Origin: Didymodactylos carnosus
Taxonomy: Eukaryota; Rotifera; Eurotatoria; Philodinida; Philodinidae
DNA length: 35,481 bases
Assembly: GCA_905250885.1 (NCBI GenBank)
Contig: CAJNOQ010001129.1
Span: forward strand, 1 to 35,481
Reading direction: 5' to 3'
In this document: one piece after another, positions 10,331 through 21,666 of the stretch
Layout: every line of letters starts with the position of its first letter
Position numbering within the stretch: the stretch's first letter is position 1
Made by a program: the position numbers and the translations under genes
The notes under the pieces: generated by a model
Seen by the model: the letters and a program-made list of their open reading frames with translations, nothing else
What the model was told of the DNA's origin: nothing
Databases searched by the model: none

Positions 10331-12399
10331 TAGCTCATTAGCTAGGTATTGAATTAGCGAAAACAATAAATTTTAATCAAGAGAGGTTTTTCAAATCTAA
10401 GAATTTCTGCGTACAAAAACTAACCGATGTTTGACAAGGGAAAAGTTTTGATCAACGTTAGATTAATTAGTTTCATAGATATGATTCGATACACAAAGAG
10501 TGTTTGCATTGTCAAGAAGTGTGGTTTTCGATCACTTTTCAGAACTTTTCCTGATTGAATTCGGCGTGATATATCATTCAGCTTCAGCACCTTCACGATT
10601 TTGTTTTGAATCAAAAGATTTACTTTCTCCTGTCTGACATCTGCATCTTTTCATCCTAACCTTGCTTTAGGATATAAAGGATATCCCTCATTTTTTTATG
10701 AAAAATGATTTTTTTTCACTAGTTTATCGAGTATCTACATTACATCATGCTTTCCTATCGCATTATCTTTCTTATTCTAAGGTATCTTGCATGTCTTTCT
10801 CAAATAAATATATGCAGAGACTTCTATCTGTTTGATGTATGCTTTTGAATTCTCTAGTTTATTTACTTCTTTTGATGTCTTTTTTCATGTGGATGCAACG
10901 GTTTCTATTTAAAGGGGCGCTTGTTTGTCGATATATATCGTAGAAAAGTTGTTCAACAACTTCTAATCCATACAAGTCATTCTTTGGCTTTCTAATGCAA
11001 GTCTACACGAAAATTAAATTCTTTCCAAGGATTGTTTTTGGTAGTTTAACTTTCACAATGATGTAATGGAAATTTATATTCTCGATTTCGTTCTGGTTCA
11101 AGGTTAAAGCTTAAACCAAGCTAGTCATGTTTAGAAAACCGAATAATTCTAGCCTCCTAGCCAACATTTCTTCAATGTTTTTACAATATAGCTGGAAAAT
11201 TTTTAATTTTTTAAACAACTCTTTATATTTTCTCAAATCTCTTTATCGTCAGCTCTTATTTATGATATTCTTCTGTATGCGTTTCGAGTTTTCTAAAATC
11301 GTTTGCTGTGTTTGCTGCTTGTTATTGTCATTTTTCTGCACAAAGAAATAAAAAACATATAGGACAATACTTATAGGCACTATTTATCACAGTCTCTTTA
11401 CTTGATATCCCCAACAAATCAAAAGAAATCGGTAAAATACCAAAATCAGTTGTTTCCCCTTGGCCTTGGATCACCCTTCTGACAGCATATTTACGACGTT
11501 GTGGCGTACTATACAGCGTCCGTCTATAGCTAGTCCTCATGTTTCGGGAAAGCTAGTACACAGTTAGTGAGTGTGCATGGAAAGTTGAAGTAATTGAGCG
11601 AAAGAACCTTTTGTCAGGCTAGCCTTCTGGCCATAGCTGCAATCTCGAAGTTACAATCTAATCTCAGTGAAAGCCACTTCATCGAATAGAGATTGAAAAG
11701 GCGCGTCGAATGCACATCTTGCGATCATGTGTTGATATGACCTTATGGGGAAAATATGATTTGGAAAAACGGTCTACTTTTCGGAAAAAACGATTCTTTT
11801 AAAATTTCCCTGAGAGCGTACTTAACATTTTGGAACTTTGTGTCCGTTAGTGATTTCGTAGCTCTACACATATAGAATCTAATCTGACGGTACCAGTTCA
11901 TGAAAGTGTTTCACTAAAAAATGATGAAAATGCGCAAAAAAGGTCTATTCTGTTGGAAAATGAGATCTTCACAGGTCTAGGAGGTCACCGTGCCGTTGTT
12001 TCAGAATCTTTTAAACGTGATATTCGCCATCAGGAGCCCAAGTTGTACTAGTCCTGTTACTCTCGAACAATTCGGATAAAGTCGATGTAAAGTCTGGCAT
12101 GCTCTCGCTCGAAAGAATCATCCTTTACACACGTCGATCACGTCTTCTGTTTAATCATTCTGAAGTTAGTTTAAAGTTGCCTGAGAAAAATCTTGGTTCA
12201 TTATGGAAGTGGCGAATAAAACACGATTTGCAAATAAGAGACTTGAGTCGAAACCAAGTTATAAGCCAAATACTGAGAGGCCCATTCTTCTCCGTTAGAT
12301 TGGCACCGACAAGAAGAAAAATTCGTTTCTTCTATATATATGTTAACCTTCTTTTAATTGACTAGTGGATTCCCAGATAAGGAAAAAGTTAATGAAGAC
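10331..12399. other. Stretch without a supported gene
   Basis: About 2 kb of AT-rich sequence. A T-rich open frame at 11127-11351 and a minus frame at 11328-11540 show no domain. Single ACTAGTC-like words begin to appear from about 12045. No RNA gene or array seen. Confidence 0.45.
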
Positions 12400-12600
12400 G
12401 GCCGTCATGGCTAGTCCGAAATGTCCGTATATCCCTTCAGGACTAGTCTGGAACGTCCCTTTCGCTCGTTATGACTAGTCCACTTTTTAACATATGTCCG
12501 TATAACCCGTCGAGACTAGTCTGGAGTGTCTGTTCGACCCGTCATGACCAGTCTGTTTTGTCCGCTGTACCCATCTATACCAGTCCAAAGAAGAGAAAAG
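12400..12600. repeat. Left cluster of ACTAGTC words
   Basis: GGCTAGTCC, GGACTAGTCTGG, TGACTAGTCC, AGACTAGTCTGG, TGACCAGTCTG and TACCAGTCC recur about every 28-42 bases between 12411 and 12587, separated by related spacers (TGTCCGTATA, CCGTC). The word is self-complementary (GACTAGTC). The matching right cluster lies at about 13150-13345, so the two may be subterminal arrays of one element of about 950 bp. Termini and target duplication were not found. Confidence 0.6.
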
Positions 12601-13040
12601 ATGACACGAATAATTCCGTAGTCTTAGTTGGAACCATTACACCGTCTGCGCAAAGAAACTGACGCCCAGACCGGACGGACGTCTGATACATTGTTCTGAG
12701 CAAATACGATTGTGTCCGTCAACAAGCACGCTCTGATTAGTCTTTCAAGAAAAATTGTGCTAATTCCACCAGAAAGATGTGAGTTTGAAGCAGAAGCGAG
12801 TGATATTTGAAATCCGCCTGAAAACCGAACTGAACGATGCGTATTACAAGGATTTTTGAGCAAACAATTTTTTCGAAAGCTTCCCGCCTGTCTCAAACAT
12901 GCAACCATGGACTAAACTTTTTAAAAGGTGTTTTTGCTCAACTATGTATTCGGAAGTTATGATAACGTTGCAACGAAGACCTAAATTCTTACAAAGCTTC
13001 AGCGAAATATCCCTCACGTATACTAAAAACCAGCATAACC

Positions 13041-13112
13041 TGATGGCGCAATGGCTCAGTTGATAAATCACAGATATGTAAAACAAAGTGTCACATGTTC
13101 GCTTCTAACATA
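13041..13112 (+). other. tRNA-like / pol III promoter-like sequence
   Basis: TGGCGCAATGGC (from 13044) and the overlapping TGGCTCAGTTGA both fit the tRNA box A consensus TRGCNNARYNGG in 11 of 12 positions. GTTCGCTTC (13097-13105) fits box B GTTCRANTC at all but one position. Spacing of about 40-50 bases is right for a tRNA or SINE head. A complete cloverleaf does not fold convincingly: the T-arm does not pair in the standard register. I read it as a degenerate tRNA-derived (SINE-like) sequence, not a working tRNA gene. Confidence 0.35.
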
Positions 13113-13149
13113 TTTCTCTCTTTCTTGCATTTAAACTAGTTCAGACGTC

Positions 13150-13345
13150 GTCAGTATATGTCTAGGCAGACTAGTCAGCGACACAGCTACGGACGGTTTT
13201 CTTTTAATTAACGGTTAAAATTTCGGACTAATCAGGACAAGGGGGTTTTTGTCGTAAAGACTAGTCGGTCGTCTGGACTAGGAAAAAAGACCAGTCATTT
13301 CACCCGTCTTTTGCTTACTTGAGTTAACTCTTAAACAGACAGATG
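13150..13345. repeat. Right cluster of ACTAGTC words
   Basis: AGACTAGTCAGC, GGACTAATCAGG, AGACTAGTCGGTCG, GGACTAGG, AGACCAGTCA and TGACTGGC repeat with short spacing. Words and spacers (GTCCG / CGGAC) match the left cluster at 12400-12600. Confidence 0.55.
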
Positions 13346-14511
13346 ACTGGCTATGGTGTACGGACAGTGATTCATTTGATTTCAAATATGTACAGTCTTA
13401 TCTCATCGAAAATCATCTGCTTCGCCATATGAAAAATAAATTATCATGATATACATCATACATATTGATGTCTCACAAAAGATAAACGAACAATTAATAA
13501 TGCTCAATTGTACTCTGTAACCGATCTATTGCCCAATTATTCACACCAACATCAACTTGGAGATTTATATTACAATATTTTCTGTCACAAACTACTTGCA
13601 AGCTCTGATTTCCACATAGATAGATAGTTGAAGGTGCGCTTCATCCCATACAGCCAAAAATAAATTTTCAACGTTAGATTAATTAAATGGGCATAAAACT
13701 GCTGACAAAATAAGCGGCAAAACCTTTTTTTCAAAAAGAAACCAAAAATTTGACATCTAAACATCAAAACAAATAAGCCCTTTGGTAGAGAATTTGATTC
13801 TGTATCCGATGGTATAGTTTTCAGAAATTTTGGAAAAATATCTAGGTCGAGAAATTAAATTTAAAATTTAAAAACTTAAACTTTTACCCCGAAGATTTCG
13901 ATTTTATTTGTTTGGATCCGGATTTGTAATCACCGTGAAAAAATGCGTGTATTTGGTGTATTTTTGGTGTATTTTTAAGCATTACTCAAGTTAAAACAAA
14001 AGTTCGAACCTTAAAATAAAATAAAAGAATATAATAAAATCACACAATATTGTCGAAAGGACGGGGGCTTATAAGGGTCAAAATCTTCCGCTTGATATTT
14101 TTGAACAAGAGTTACATATTCAGCATCAGCGTGAAATTCTGCGTCGAATGAGGTATATGGCACCTTAGAAAAAACATTTTCAATTTTTCGGAAAATTTGA
14201 AGCCCCTTCCCACCTTTGGTCAATTAATAGATAATAATCATCGTGAACGGACGTGTTCCAGAGATTGTCCACCTCGCCGGTTTGATATTTGACTCTGAAG
14301 TCTATTAAATAGTACTTCTGTTTACTCTTTTGACACTAAGAGTGTCCAGTTTTTTCTGCTCTTTCTTTCTGACATAGTCTGCGGCGTGTCTGAAGCATTT
14401 TCACCGAATTTTATTTAATTTTAAAATTATTGACGTCCGTTCCATATATTGCCTAAACGATTTTTATTGGTTATTCGGCTACATATAACATTTGTTTGAT
14501 CGTTCTCTATT
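13346..14511. other. Stretch without a supported gene
   Basis: AT-rich, with a small run of GGTGTATTTTT repeats near 13955. A minus-strand open frame at 14011-14223 (70 codons) has no recognisable domain. The part next to 14512 may be the 5' untranslated region of the LINE. Confidence 0.4.
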
Positions 14512-15515
14512 ATGTCGAAATCCCAGCCGGTTATCTCAACTTACCTAAATTCGATTAATAAACCAGGTGTTGAGTTGAAATCTTTGACGAGCGATGATTT
14601 GGCTTATCAATTTATTTTCGGAAAGTATTAATTCTGATGATTCATTAGATTCCAGCGTGCGAACAACAGATAGCAGTATTAACCAGTTGGTCAAGTCAAA
14701 TTTTTGGTTGAAAAATCTAGTTGATCAACATGATTTGTTAATTAAAACCATGTGTATGTATCATCAAAATTTGGTAAATCCGTCTGTAGTTCAACCATCT
14801 GCTATATCACACCCAAAAGAAAGCTCATCGACAAATTTAATCCAGCTATCAAGTCCAATTCGATTAAATGCAAATGTTTTATCAACAGATTCATTACATT
14901 CTCCTATTAATTCAAGTATTTCAGTGCCACTTGATATAAATTCAAAATTGTCATCAACACCGAAAACATTAAACAATAATGGAGACATACGTCCTCCATC
15001 GATTTCTATTACTATTACTGGTACGAGTATCACTCGCGATCTTGAACAGGGTGAGTCTACATTAGATGGTAAATTGTTTAAAGTTCAAGTTCGTACAAAA
15101 CCATCATGCACAATTGAACAGATGACAGAACTTGTAAAATGGAAACATTTTGATAAATCGAAAGGTTTTATCATGAGTATTGGCATTGTCAACATGAAAT
15201 ATGATACTCCGGATGTGGCTATTGAGAAAACAGCAAACTTAATTCGAGAATTTAAACTCGCTTATCCCAATATTAAATTAGCATTAACAACATTGCCACA
15301 TACGTGTTAGCGGTCTAAAGCCAACAATTGATCAAGTTAAAGCTGATACGGATGAATTTAACGCACGGCTTTCGTTGTTGGCTGATGATTATACTGATGT
15401 GATTAAAGTCCGTTATACTGATAAAATGCTTTTACGTGATGGTATTCATTTAAATTCGGCTCGGATAAAGGAATTGACTAGCGCGATGAATAAGTATTTA
15501 AATCAGTGTTTTTAA
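14512..15515 (+). pseudogene. LINE ORF1, SGNH/esterase-like, two frameshifts
   Basis: The likely start is ATG at 14512 (MSKSQPVISTYLN), in a frame that runs out at about 14626. The reading then continues in the frame of 14594-15310, shifts again by one base near 15297, and ends with TAA at 15513-15515. The N-terminal third is polar, with a short heptad-like region (NQLVKSNFWLKNLVDQHDLL). The middle contains ITITGTSITRDL, and the end contains LRDGIHLN, which matches the Asp-x-x-His end motif of SGNH hydrolases. LINE ORF1 proteins with such esterase domains are known in several animals. ORF1 and ORF2 overlap by two bases. Confidence 0.75.
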
Positions 15516-16137
15516 CGATGATGTAAGTAGCTGTTCCTCATCTTCTAGTTCTCCTGTCTCAAGTATTTTACCTTTTAATATCATCTGTCACAATATTGAA
15601 GGGCTACGAGGAAACCTCGATAGTTTAAAACTCTGTTTGTCAAAAAATCTTTCTTCTGTTGTGAGTCTCCAAGAGACTTTTCTTACTGACGATATTGATG
15701 ATAGTGAGATTAGTATTCTGGGTTTTACTGTTGTAAGGCTTAACAGAGTTAGGATAGGTGATTACAACCCTAAAGGAGGTTTAGCTGCTTATATACCTGT
15801 TTCTATTTCATGTTCAATTGTAGCATTTTGTTCTGAATTAGAATGTATATTACTAAAACTTACTCTTCGTTCCTCAACAGTTTTTCTTGGCTGTTGTTAC
15901 AGAACACCAGGCGCCGAAAATTTTTATTATGACAAGTTATCAAGTTTTTTCTTAACTCACGTGACTGGTCTATAGAACTCCCTTGTTCTCTGTGGTGATT
16001 TCAACTCAGATCCTGCGGCTCATCCTCTTTTACATCGTAGTTTATATGAGACAGTTAATCTTTTTCAGTTAACACCATCCACTGCATTGCCGACTACAAT
16101 TCATCAATCTAAACTAGATAATAATTTACTATCATAC
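15514..16137 (+). pseudogene. LINE ORF2 endonuclease domain, in-frame stop
   Basis: The frame opens at AAC following the ORF1 stop. Motifs of the APE-type endonuclease are clear: ICHNIEGL (metal-binding Asn), SLQET (catalytic Glu), KGGLAAYI, CCYRTPG, then after an in-frame TAG (15973-15975) the LCGDFNSDP motif (catalytic Asp/Asn) and TTIHQSKLD near the domain end. The single stop lies between conserved blocks and is in frame, so it is a point nonsense change. The sequence passes at about 16137 into KFKKLMKKAMTTDR, the linker usually found before the RT domain. Confidence 0.8.
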
Positions 16138-16214
16138 CAAAAATTTAAAAAATTAATGAAAAAAGCCATGACAACCGATAGAAAATTTTTTTTCGACTTT
16201 TTTTCGATTTTTTT

Positions 16215-16495
16215 TCGACTTTCATCCATATTTAGCTGATCGAAAGATAATCACAGTTGTAAAAGGACAAACATCTCGGACATTGAAAATAAATCGAGGA
16301 GTTCCACAAGGGTCGATACTCGGTTTGCTCTTATTTCTGATGTATATCCATGATATTGGACATGATTTAAAGAGCTTAACTCGTCTTTTTGCTGATGATA
16401 CATTATTATATTTTTCCGATAATAATGACGACATAGTAACGAAGTATCAAATGAGCGTCTTACAAAAGTTGAGAAATGATCAAACTTTTGGATAA
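16215..16495 (+). pseudogene. LINE reverse transcriptase fragment
   Basis: The reading HPYLADRKIITVV, then RGVPQGSILG and LFADDTLLYF, are the RT core motifs around the FADD catalytic pair. The preceding RT motifs are absent: the pre-RT linker ends at about 16183 in TTTTTTCGACTT repeats and is followed directly by the YLADRK motif. Several hundred bases have been deleted. The frame ends with TAA at 16493-16495. Confidence 0.85.
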
Positions 16496-16775
16496 CAGTG
16501 ATCCATTTAATAGTAGTTTAAGTTCTCTAGCAAATGCTTTTGAAAAAAAGCTTTGTCATTGGTTCCGATAGTGACTCATCATCATCAAGTTGTAGTAAAT
16601 ATTCAGTAAACTATTGAGAGGACAAATTTTAGTCTTGGCGTACAAGTGAATTAAAAATTGTTGAACACATTTTCGAAGACAGCAGCATAGTAACAAACAA
16701 TAATAAAAACAAAACGATAGAAATTGACATCATAAAAGATTTTATGTACAAACAACTCTACAACAACAAAAAAGA

Positions 16776-17297
16776 TTATATAGTTATTGTTTTTCGTTTT
16801 TTATTGCTTTTCTCAATGCTATCATCATCACTGTCTAGTTTTCGTTTATCTGAATTAGTTTTATTCCTGTCAGTTTTATATTCGCCCTTCTCCATAATAA
16901 CTTGTAATATTGTTTGATTTGTTTCAGACATTAGATCATAATTTTCAAAACGTCTATTTAATAAATCATTGTATGCTTCATCGTACTCATCTGTTGTATC
17001 ATCACTACCATGTTTTCTTCTCAATCTTTGAATTCGTTTTTTGTCATCCTTCACCGTACTCATGTAAAAGCCAAAACAATTTCTTGGATGATAATACACT
17101 TGATATGTTGAATACCATCTGTGATTAGTTTTAGCTACACGACCATTGACTAACACTGGTTTAGTTTCGCATAAGACAAACTGATTTAATCTAAATTGTC
17201 TTTTGCACACTTGACAGTTTGGCCATTGACTATAAATTGTTTTATCATCGTCAGTAATCAATTTAGCCGTATAATGTGGAAATCTACCAACTGGCAT
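16776..17297 (-). CDS. Putative CCHC zinc-site protein with basic C-terminus, 173 aa
   Basis: An intact minus-strand frame. An ATG 27 codons further upstream (17378) is also in frame, but the residues it adds look non-conserved and hydrophobic. I prefer ATG at 17297, which has AAAA before it and starts MPVGRFPHYTAKL. Visible features: Cys28-x2-Cys31, then His70-x3-Cys74 after a stretch of hydrophobic and aromatic residues (RWYSTYQVYYHPRNCFGFY), an arrangement like a PARP-type CCHC zinc finger with a longer spacing. A charged region follows (KDDKKRIQRLRRKH), then an acidic patch, then a lysine-rich tail (KRKLD and NKKRKT) that looks like a nuclear localisation signal. A nuclear DNA- or RNA-binding role is inference. 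I do not recognise the family. No decay is seen, and no AATAAA lies close downstream. Confidence 0.6.
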   Translation of the reverse strand: MPVGRFPHYTAKLITDDDKTIYSQWPNCQVCKRQFRLNQFVLCETKPVLVNGRVAKTNHRWYSTYQVYYHPRNCFGFYMSTVKDDKKRIQRLRRKHGSDDTTDEYDEAYNDLLNRRFENYDLMSETNQTILQVIMEKGEYKTDRNKTNSDKRKLDSDDDSIEKSNKKRKTITI

Positions 17298-17378
17298 TTT
17301 TCTATACTTTGTATATAACAGTATAGAGCATTGTGAATTTGTGAATTTATATAGTGTATGGCAGAGAAGAAAAAACAT

Positions 17379-18252
17379 ATTACATATTGTTGTGAAATAA
17401 CAAGAAAGAAAAGAAAGATAAGAAAATGCAGAAAAAAGTTAAGAACGAAAAAATAACGGACTAATGCACTGAAAGTGAACGCAGATTAGCAGCGTTAAAA
17501 ACAGACTAAATCGCCAGTGCATTACAACAGAGGAAAACGATTAGTCCAACGTAGAAAAGATGAGTTCAAGAAAAACCATTTATTTTTCGGACGCCCCGAG
17601 TTTTAACTGCGAGATATACAGCAAAGGTTACTATCCAAACTGTCTAGTTAGAAAGATAAAGTCAGATTTCGACGGTCAACTAAAAACCTTTGTTCGTTTT
17701 TCTGTCATTGCATTACATCCTTTATTTTTGCTATTTTAAGTGATTTGTTCAAATGGATTCAAACGCAGAAAAATTGATAGAGTAGTGAAAAGACATAAAT
17801 TTACTTCAGAATGGATCTTTCAAGTGCTGGAGACGATCACTTTAGAGTCGTTAAATTCCACAACACTAGCGATCGACAAGAAGAAATTAAAGTACACTTT
17901 TTGAATTAGTTATCCCATGTTAAAAGTGTTATTAGGTTGTCGAAAAAACTAAAAAAAGTTCAGTTCTATTAGTTTTTTATCTTTTCTCGCGCAAGATTCT
18001 TGTTTAAATCTTTCCCTTTTTATCGTCACTGACTTAAAATTATTAAATTATTGAAAGAAATTCTAACATTTTAGAGAAATATTTTTTTTCGATCTGCATG
18101 CGACATCAAGAAAAGATAAAGATACGCTAAAACAGAAACCTCTATTTATTACAGGAACAAGATAATAAGAATATTATATATGATTTATTTGCTTATCTTG
18201 TTGAACCGAACGCATGAGGATTCCTTTATTGGTGAGAGATAAAGAGATAAAG
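17379..18252. other. Stretch without a supported gene
   Basis: Upstream (5') side of the minus-strand CCHC gene. No open frame with recognisable content and no RNA gene. The promoter of the CCHC gene would lie at its left edge, but AT-richness prevents naming a TATA box. Confidence 0.4.
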
Positions 18253-19285
18253 TCACGTTTCGCCAATTGACATTCACCATATTGACGATTGGGGAATATC
18301 GCCGAGACATCCGCCAGTTGACATTCGCCAATAGTGATGTCTCTTTCACCAATATCCCTAAAGTATTGGCGAATGTCCACGTGACATTCGCCAATATCTG
18401 TCCGCAGTATTCATTTGATAGTCCGTATTGATAGTTTAAAAATGAGAGACTATCACTTCGCGCGCGATTATTTCTTCTCTCACCTCCTCTCTTTATTTAA
18501 CAACCTTCGATTTGCGCTTAATTTTTTCACACTGCGCATGACGTTGTTGCTTTCTCTGAAACGATTTTGTTACGATTGCTCTTTCACAAGTGTGTATATG
18601 CGCACTTTTCTGCTTCAAATAGTTCCTAATATCAAGATTTATGGTACCTCAACTTTCATATGTCTGATTTTCAAAATTTAAATGGTTTTTTTCTTAGGAT
18701 AAATTATGTGGTGTTTTGTGACTGTGTGTGAGCTCATTTTATCTTGAATACGAGCCAAAAGTTGTGTGATCAACATTTTTTGCTTTTTACCAATTTTTAA
18801 CAAAATAAAAAAAATAAAAGCCTGTTCTGATTTGTTATTATTATTAAATTTGTCATATTTTTGTTGTTATTGATTTTTCCATCTTTCGCTTTCTCTTCCA
18901 CTTCAGTCTGATATTATATTTTCGGATCGATGTTACATCCTTTTTCGTAGGGAAAGCGTGTTACCAACCTATATGGTTGTGTCTGTCTTTTTTTTTTTCT
19001 CAAAATAATATCAGAAACTTTTGCTAGATGACTCTTAACTTTTACGAAATAAGCAATCATTCTTTCTAGTCACTTTTTGCGAAGATAGCCTATTAATTGA
19101 CATTCGCCAATAATAATATAATTAATATAATATAACTCTTGACAATACTCCTAAACCATTGGCGAATGTTAAGGCGACATTCACGGATTGGCGAACGTCT
19201 ATGAGATATTCACCAGTTTTCGTGGATATTCGCTGTCTATTGGCGAACATTGGCGAAAGTTGGATTGGAGAACGGCGACAAATCC
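18253..19285. mobile_element. Second TTCGCCAAT-array element (probable)
   Basis: Two arrays of TTCGCCAAT / ATTGGCGAA words (18259-18402 and 19098-19256) bracket about 700 bases of AT-rich DNA without coding sign. The words and spacers (TTGACATTCGCCAAT, TATTGGCGAATGTCC) match the family seen at 9665-10322. Flanks AGATAAAG (18245-18252) and CGATAAAG (19286-19293) agree in 7 of 8 bases, consistent with an old 8 bp target duplication. The terminal inverted repeats are weak (TCGCC near both ends), so the boundaries are tentative. The alternative is two separate fragments. Confidence 0.5.
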
Positions 19286-19293
19286 GATAAAGA

Positions 19294-20230
19294 ATGTAAT
19301 TAATCGCATCATGTATTAATAAAAAAGTTTCAACATTCAAAACCGGTTGCTGGTTTAAGTTTCAATTGCACATTTTTTGACACAGATCAAAATATCCATA
19401 AAAGCTTCACTTTCATAGTTTTTTCCCAGCTTGAAAGTGGCATCTGCTAAAAATTTTCGGTTGAAATACTTCTTCCAAACAACTGCAGCAACAAATCCCA
19501 TTCATCATTGCTTTCCCAGCACACGAGAGTCCTTTTTACATTGAAATCAACACCTTTGTATCCCTATTCATATCTGATCAGGTTGTCTTTCGATTGGGTT
19601 GGTTCAGTTGAGTTGATGTCTGATCGAATTCGGGTTATATTTTCTTAAAGTGTACAGATTTCTAGCGCATACAATATATCAAGCACTATATGATTATCAA
19701 TTTTAAACTTCCAAAAAATAAATGGGTTTTCTTGAACTCATATATTCTGTGCTGGTCTAATTGTATTGTTCTGTCGTAATGAGGTGGTGACTTTATTCTG
19801 TTTTTTGCTTAAAATTGAATTGTGCTCACAAAATCTTCTGATTTCTGACAACATCCTCCGATTTGTTTTCTAGTGGCAAGATCTGAATAAAATCGGAAAT
19901 ATTTTTTTTCTTTGATCCAGTCCGAATCAATATATTTTACATTGATCTGAACCCGACCCGATACGACCGGACCTGACCCGATACGTGAGTCAACGCGACC
20001 CGTTTCGGTCTTTAGTGGCTTTTGTTTTTCAAATCCTTGTCAGCTGGATGACAAAGGGTATCTTCATAAAGGGTATCACCGGATAAAACAAGAAAACGAT
20101 TCAAGAATGTTGACCAACAAATATAGTCAACAGAAAAAAATAAGGGTTAGATAGTAGAGAGAAAAATAGATGAAAAATCAGCAGACACTAGTATAAAAAA
20201 TAGCAGTCTATCAGTTGTTCAGATAGCAAT
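19294..20230. other. Stretch without a supported gene; short GACCCGATACG repeat
   Basis: No coding sign. At about 19950-20005 there is GACCCGATACG twice, with related ACCCGACC / GACCCG words. At 20206-20240 CTATCAGTTGTT is directly duplicated next to the foldback element that follows. Confidence 0.45.
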
Positions 20231-20881
20231 CTATCAGTTGTTTTTCATAGGTATATAGTACAAAGTGTCCTCTCCAAAATGGGAATCAAGCGGGCTCTTA
20301 ATTTTTTCTGGTTCAGGTGTGGCATCGGAGTTCTTGAGAGTTCCAGGATCAATATTTCTTTAGATGTGGTAATTCCGAAAACGAATGGAAACATAGGTAT
20401 TCAACCACGTTGAATCTTGTGACAGCATTTATTTTCAGAAAAGATCCAAAAACCTAGTGAAAACCTATGTGAGGTGAAATAATCCATTTTTGCCTATTTT
20501 TGAGTAAAATTAAAACATCAATAACTCAGTCAAAACCCATTCAAATTATGTCAGACTATCAAGATATACTCTATTTTACCTGTTCAATGTGATTTTTTAC
20601 TTAAGAATAGCAAAAAATATTCTTGCAGTTCGGAAGGCTTCTAGAAAACCTTTTTAAAACCCAAAGTATTTTCTGTTGGTTTGTATAGCTTTTGTTGAAC
20701 TCCACAGCATTGAGCAGGTAAAATAGAGTACATCTTGATAGTCTAACATAATCTGGATGGGTTTTGACTGAGTTATGAATCTTTTAATTTTAATAATTCT
20801 AAAGAAAAAATGAAGACTCCGCTTGATTCCCATTTTGGAGAGAACACTTTGCACTATATACCTATGAAAAACAACTGATAG
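20231..20881. repeat. Foldback element, arms asymmetrical
   Basis: The outer arms (20231 to about 20304 and about 20808-20881) start CTATCAGTTGTTTTTCATAG and match over about 70 bases with a few changes. Inner arms (about 20510-20590 and 20707-20790) also match in inverted form (ATAACTCAGTCAAAACCCAT). In the left arm, outer and inner parts are separated by about 200 bases that the right arm lacks. A diverged copy at 22957-23075 contains sequence similar to that 200-base part, which suggests it is original and was deleted from the right arm. The centre is about 116 bases. No coding sequence and no clear target duplication. Confidence 0.75.
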
Positions 20882-21666
20882 ATCCAAACTGGTTTACTAA
20901 AGACCTCCTAGAAAATCGATCTTTCAGGTATTTTTCGAACTCGAAGAATCTCGAAAATTGAAATATGAAATATCTAAGTTTATTTTTAGGCCTTTTTTTT
21001 TAAAGCCATTTTCCATATTTTACTCTTCAAATTAATGGTCAGCGTCAAAAGTCCAACATTCGAAAAGGTCTTATTAACTTTAGTAAAGATGTTTTTCTAA
21101 TCATAAATCTAGATCGAATATCAAAAACCAGGCTCTATTAGCCTCTAGCCACATGTGTCAGTTTCAATTTAAGGCCTCCTCGAGCTCTCTGCAATGTTTC
21201 GTTACTGAGAAATCTCGCAGGTGCGAAATAGTATTAAGGTGAAAGTCGCTTTTGGAATATGGTGGCGCCAGTATCTGATGCATGTTTTAGGGCTTGTAGC
21301 AACACTGTCATAAGTCTTGATCAGACCATCATTCAGAACTGAGAAACATCTCATTCTGATCAGAAATGTTTGCTCTACCTCCTGGTATTACTAAAGGTAG
21401 TTTTCGATTTGCTTTTCAGTCGCAAAGTAAAACGTTTTCGAAATTCAGCATTTCAAGGTTTCAGAGAACTTTTCTAAAAACTTTCATACGGCTTCGATAA
21501 GGACCAAATAACACTGGATCCTGATAGTAAATACTATGGGCTATCGAATGATGTGCTTAGCTCAATATCGACTTTTTATAAAAAAATTATTTTTCCGACG
21601 GGAGGGGGGGGGGACCTTAAATCAGTACTTCTAGAGTTTTAAAATATATTTATTACTTCGTGATCA
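20882..21666. other. Stretch without a supported gene
   Basis: No open frame of note. A run of ten G (about 21606) lies on the plus strand. It is the 3' flank of the minus-strand NHL gene. Confidence 0.45.

Larger units (their letters stand above)
14512..16495 (+). mobile_element. Degenerate non-LTR retrotransposon (LINE), internally deleted
   Basis: Order of parts: ORF1 (14512-15515), ORF2 with an apurinic-type endonuclease (15514-about 16137), then a reverse-transcriptase piece (about 16215-16495). The two-ORF layout with an esterase-like ORF1 and an AP endonuclease is known from CR1/L2/Jockey-group LINEs. Large parts are missing: most of the RT fingers, the thumb and all of the 3' end. 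Frameshifts in ORF1 and a stop in the endonuclease show it is inactive. No poly-A tail or target duplication was identified. The clade cannot be fixed by eye. Confidence 0.82.

Noticed and set aside
9404..10352. Several overlapping open frames on both strands over the TTCGCCAAT arrays.
   Set aside because: They arise from the stop-poor repeat words and overlap each other on both strands; none shows a domain.
14011..14223. A minus-strand 70-codon frame with a natural-looking middle.
   Set aside because: No domain, no neighbour exon and no supporting splice signals found.
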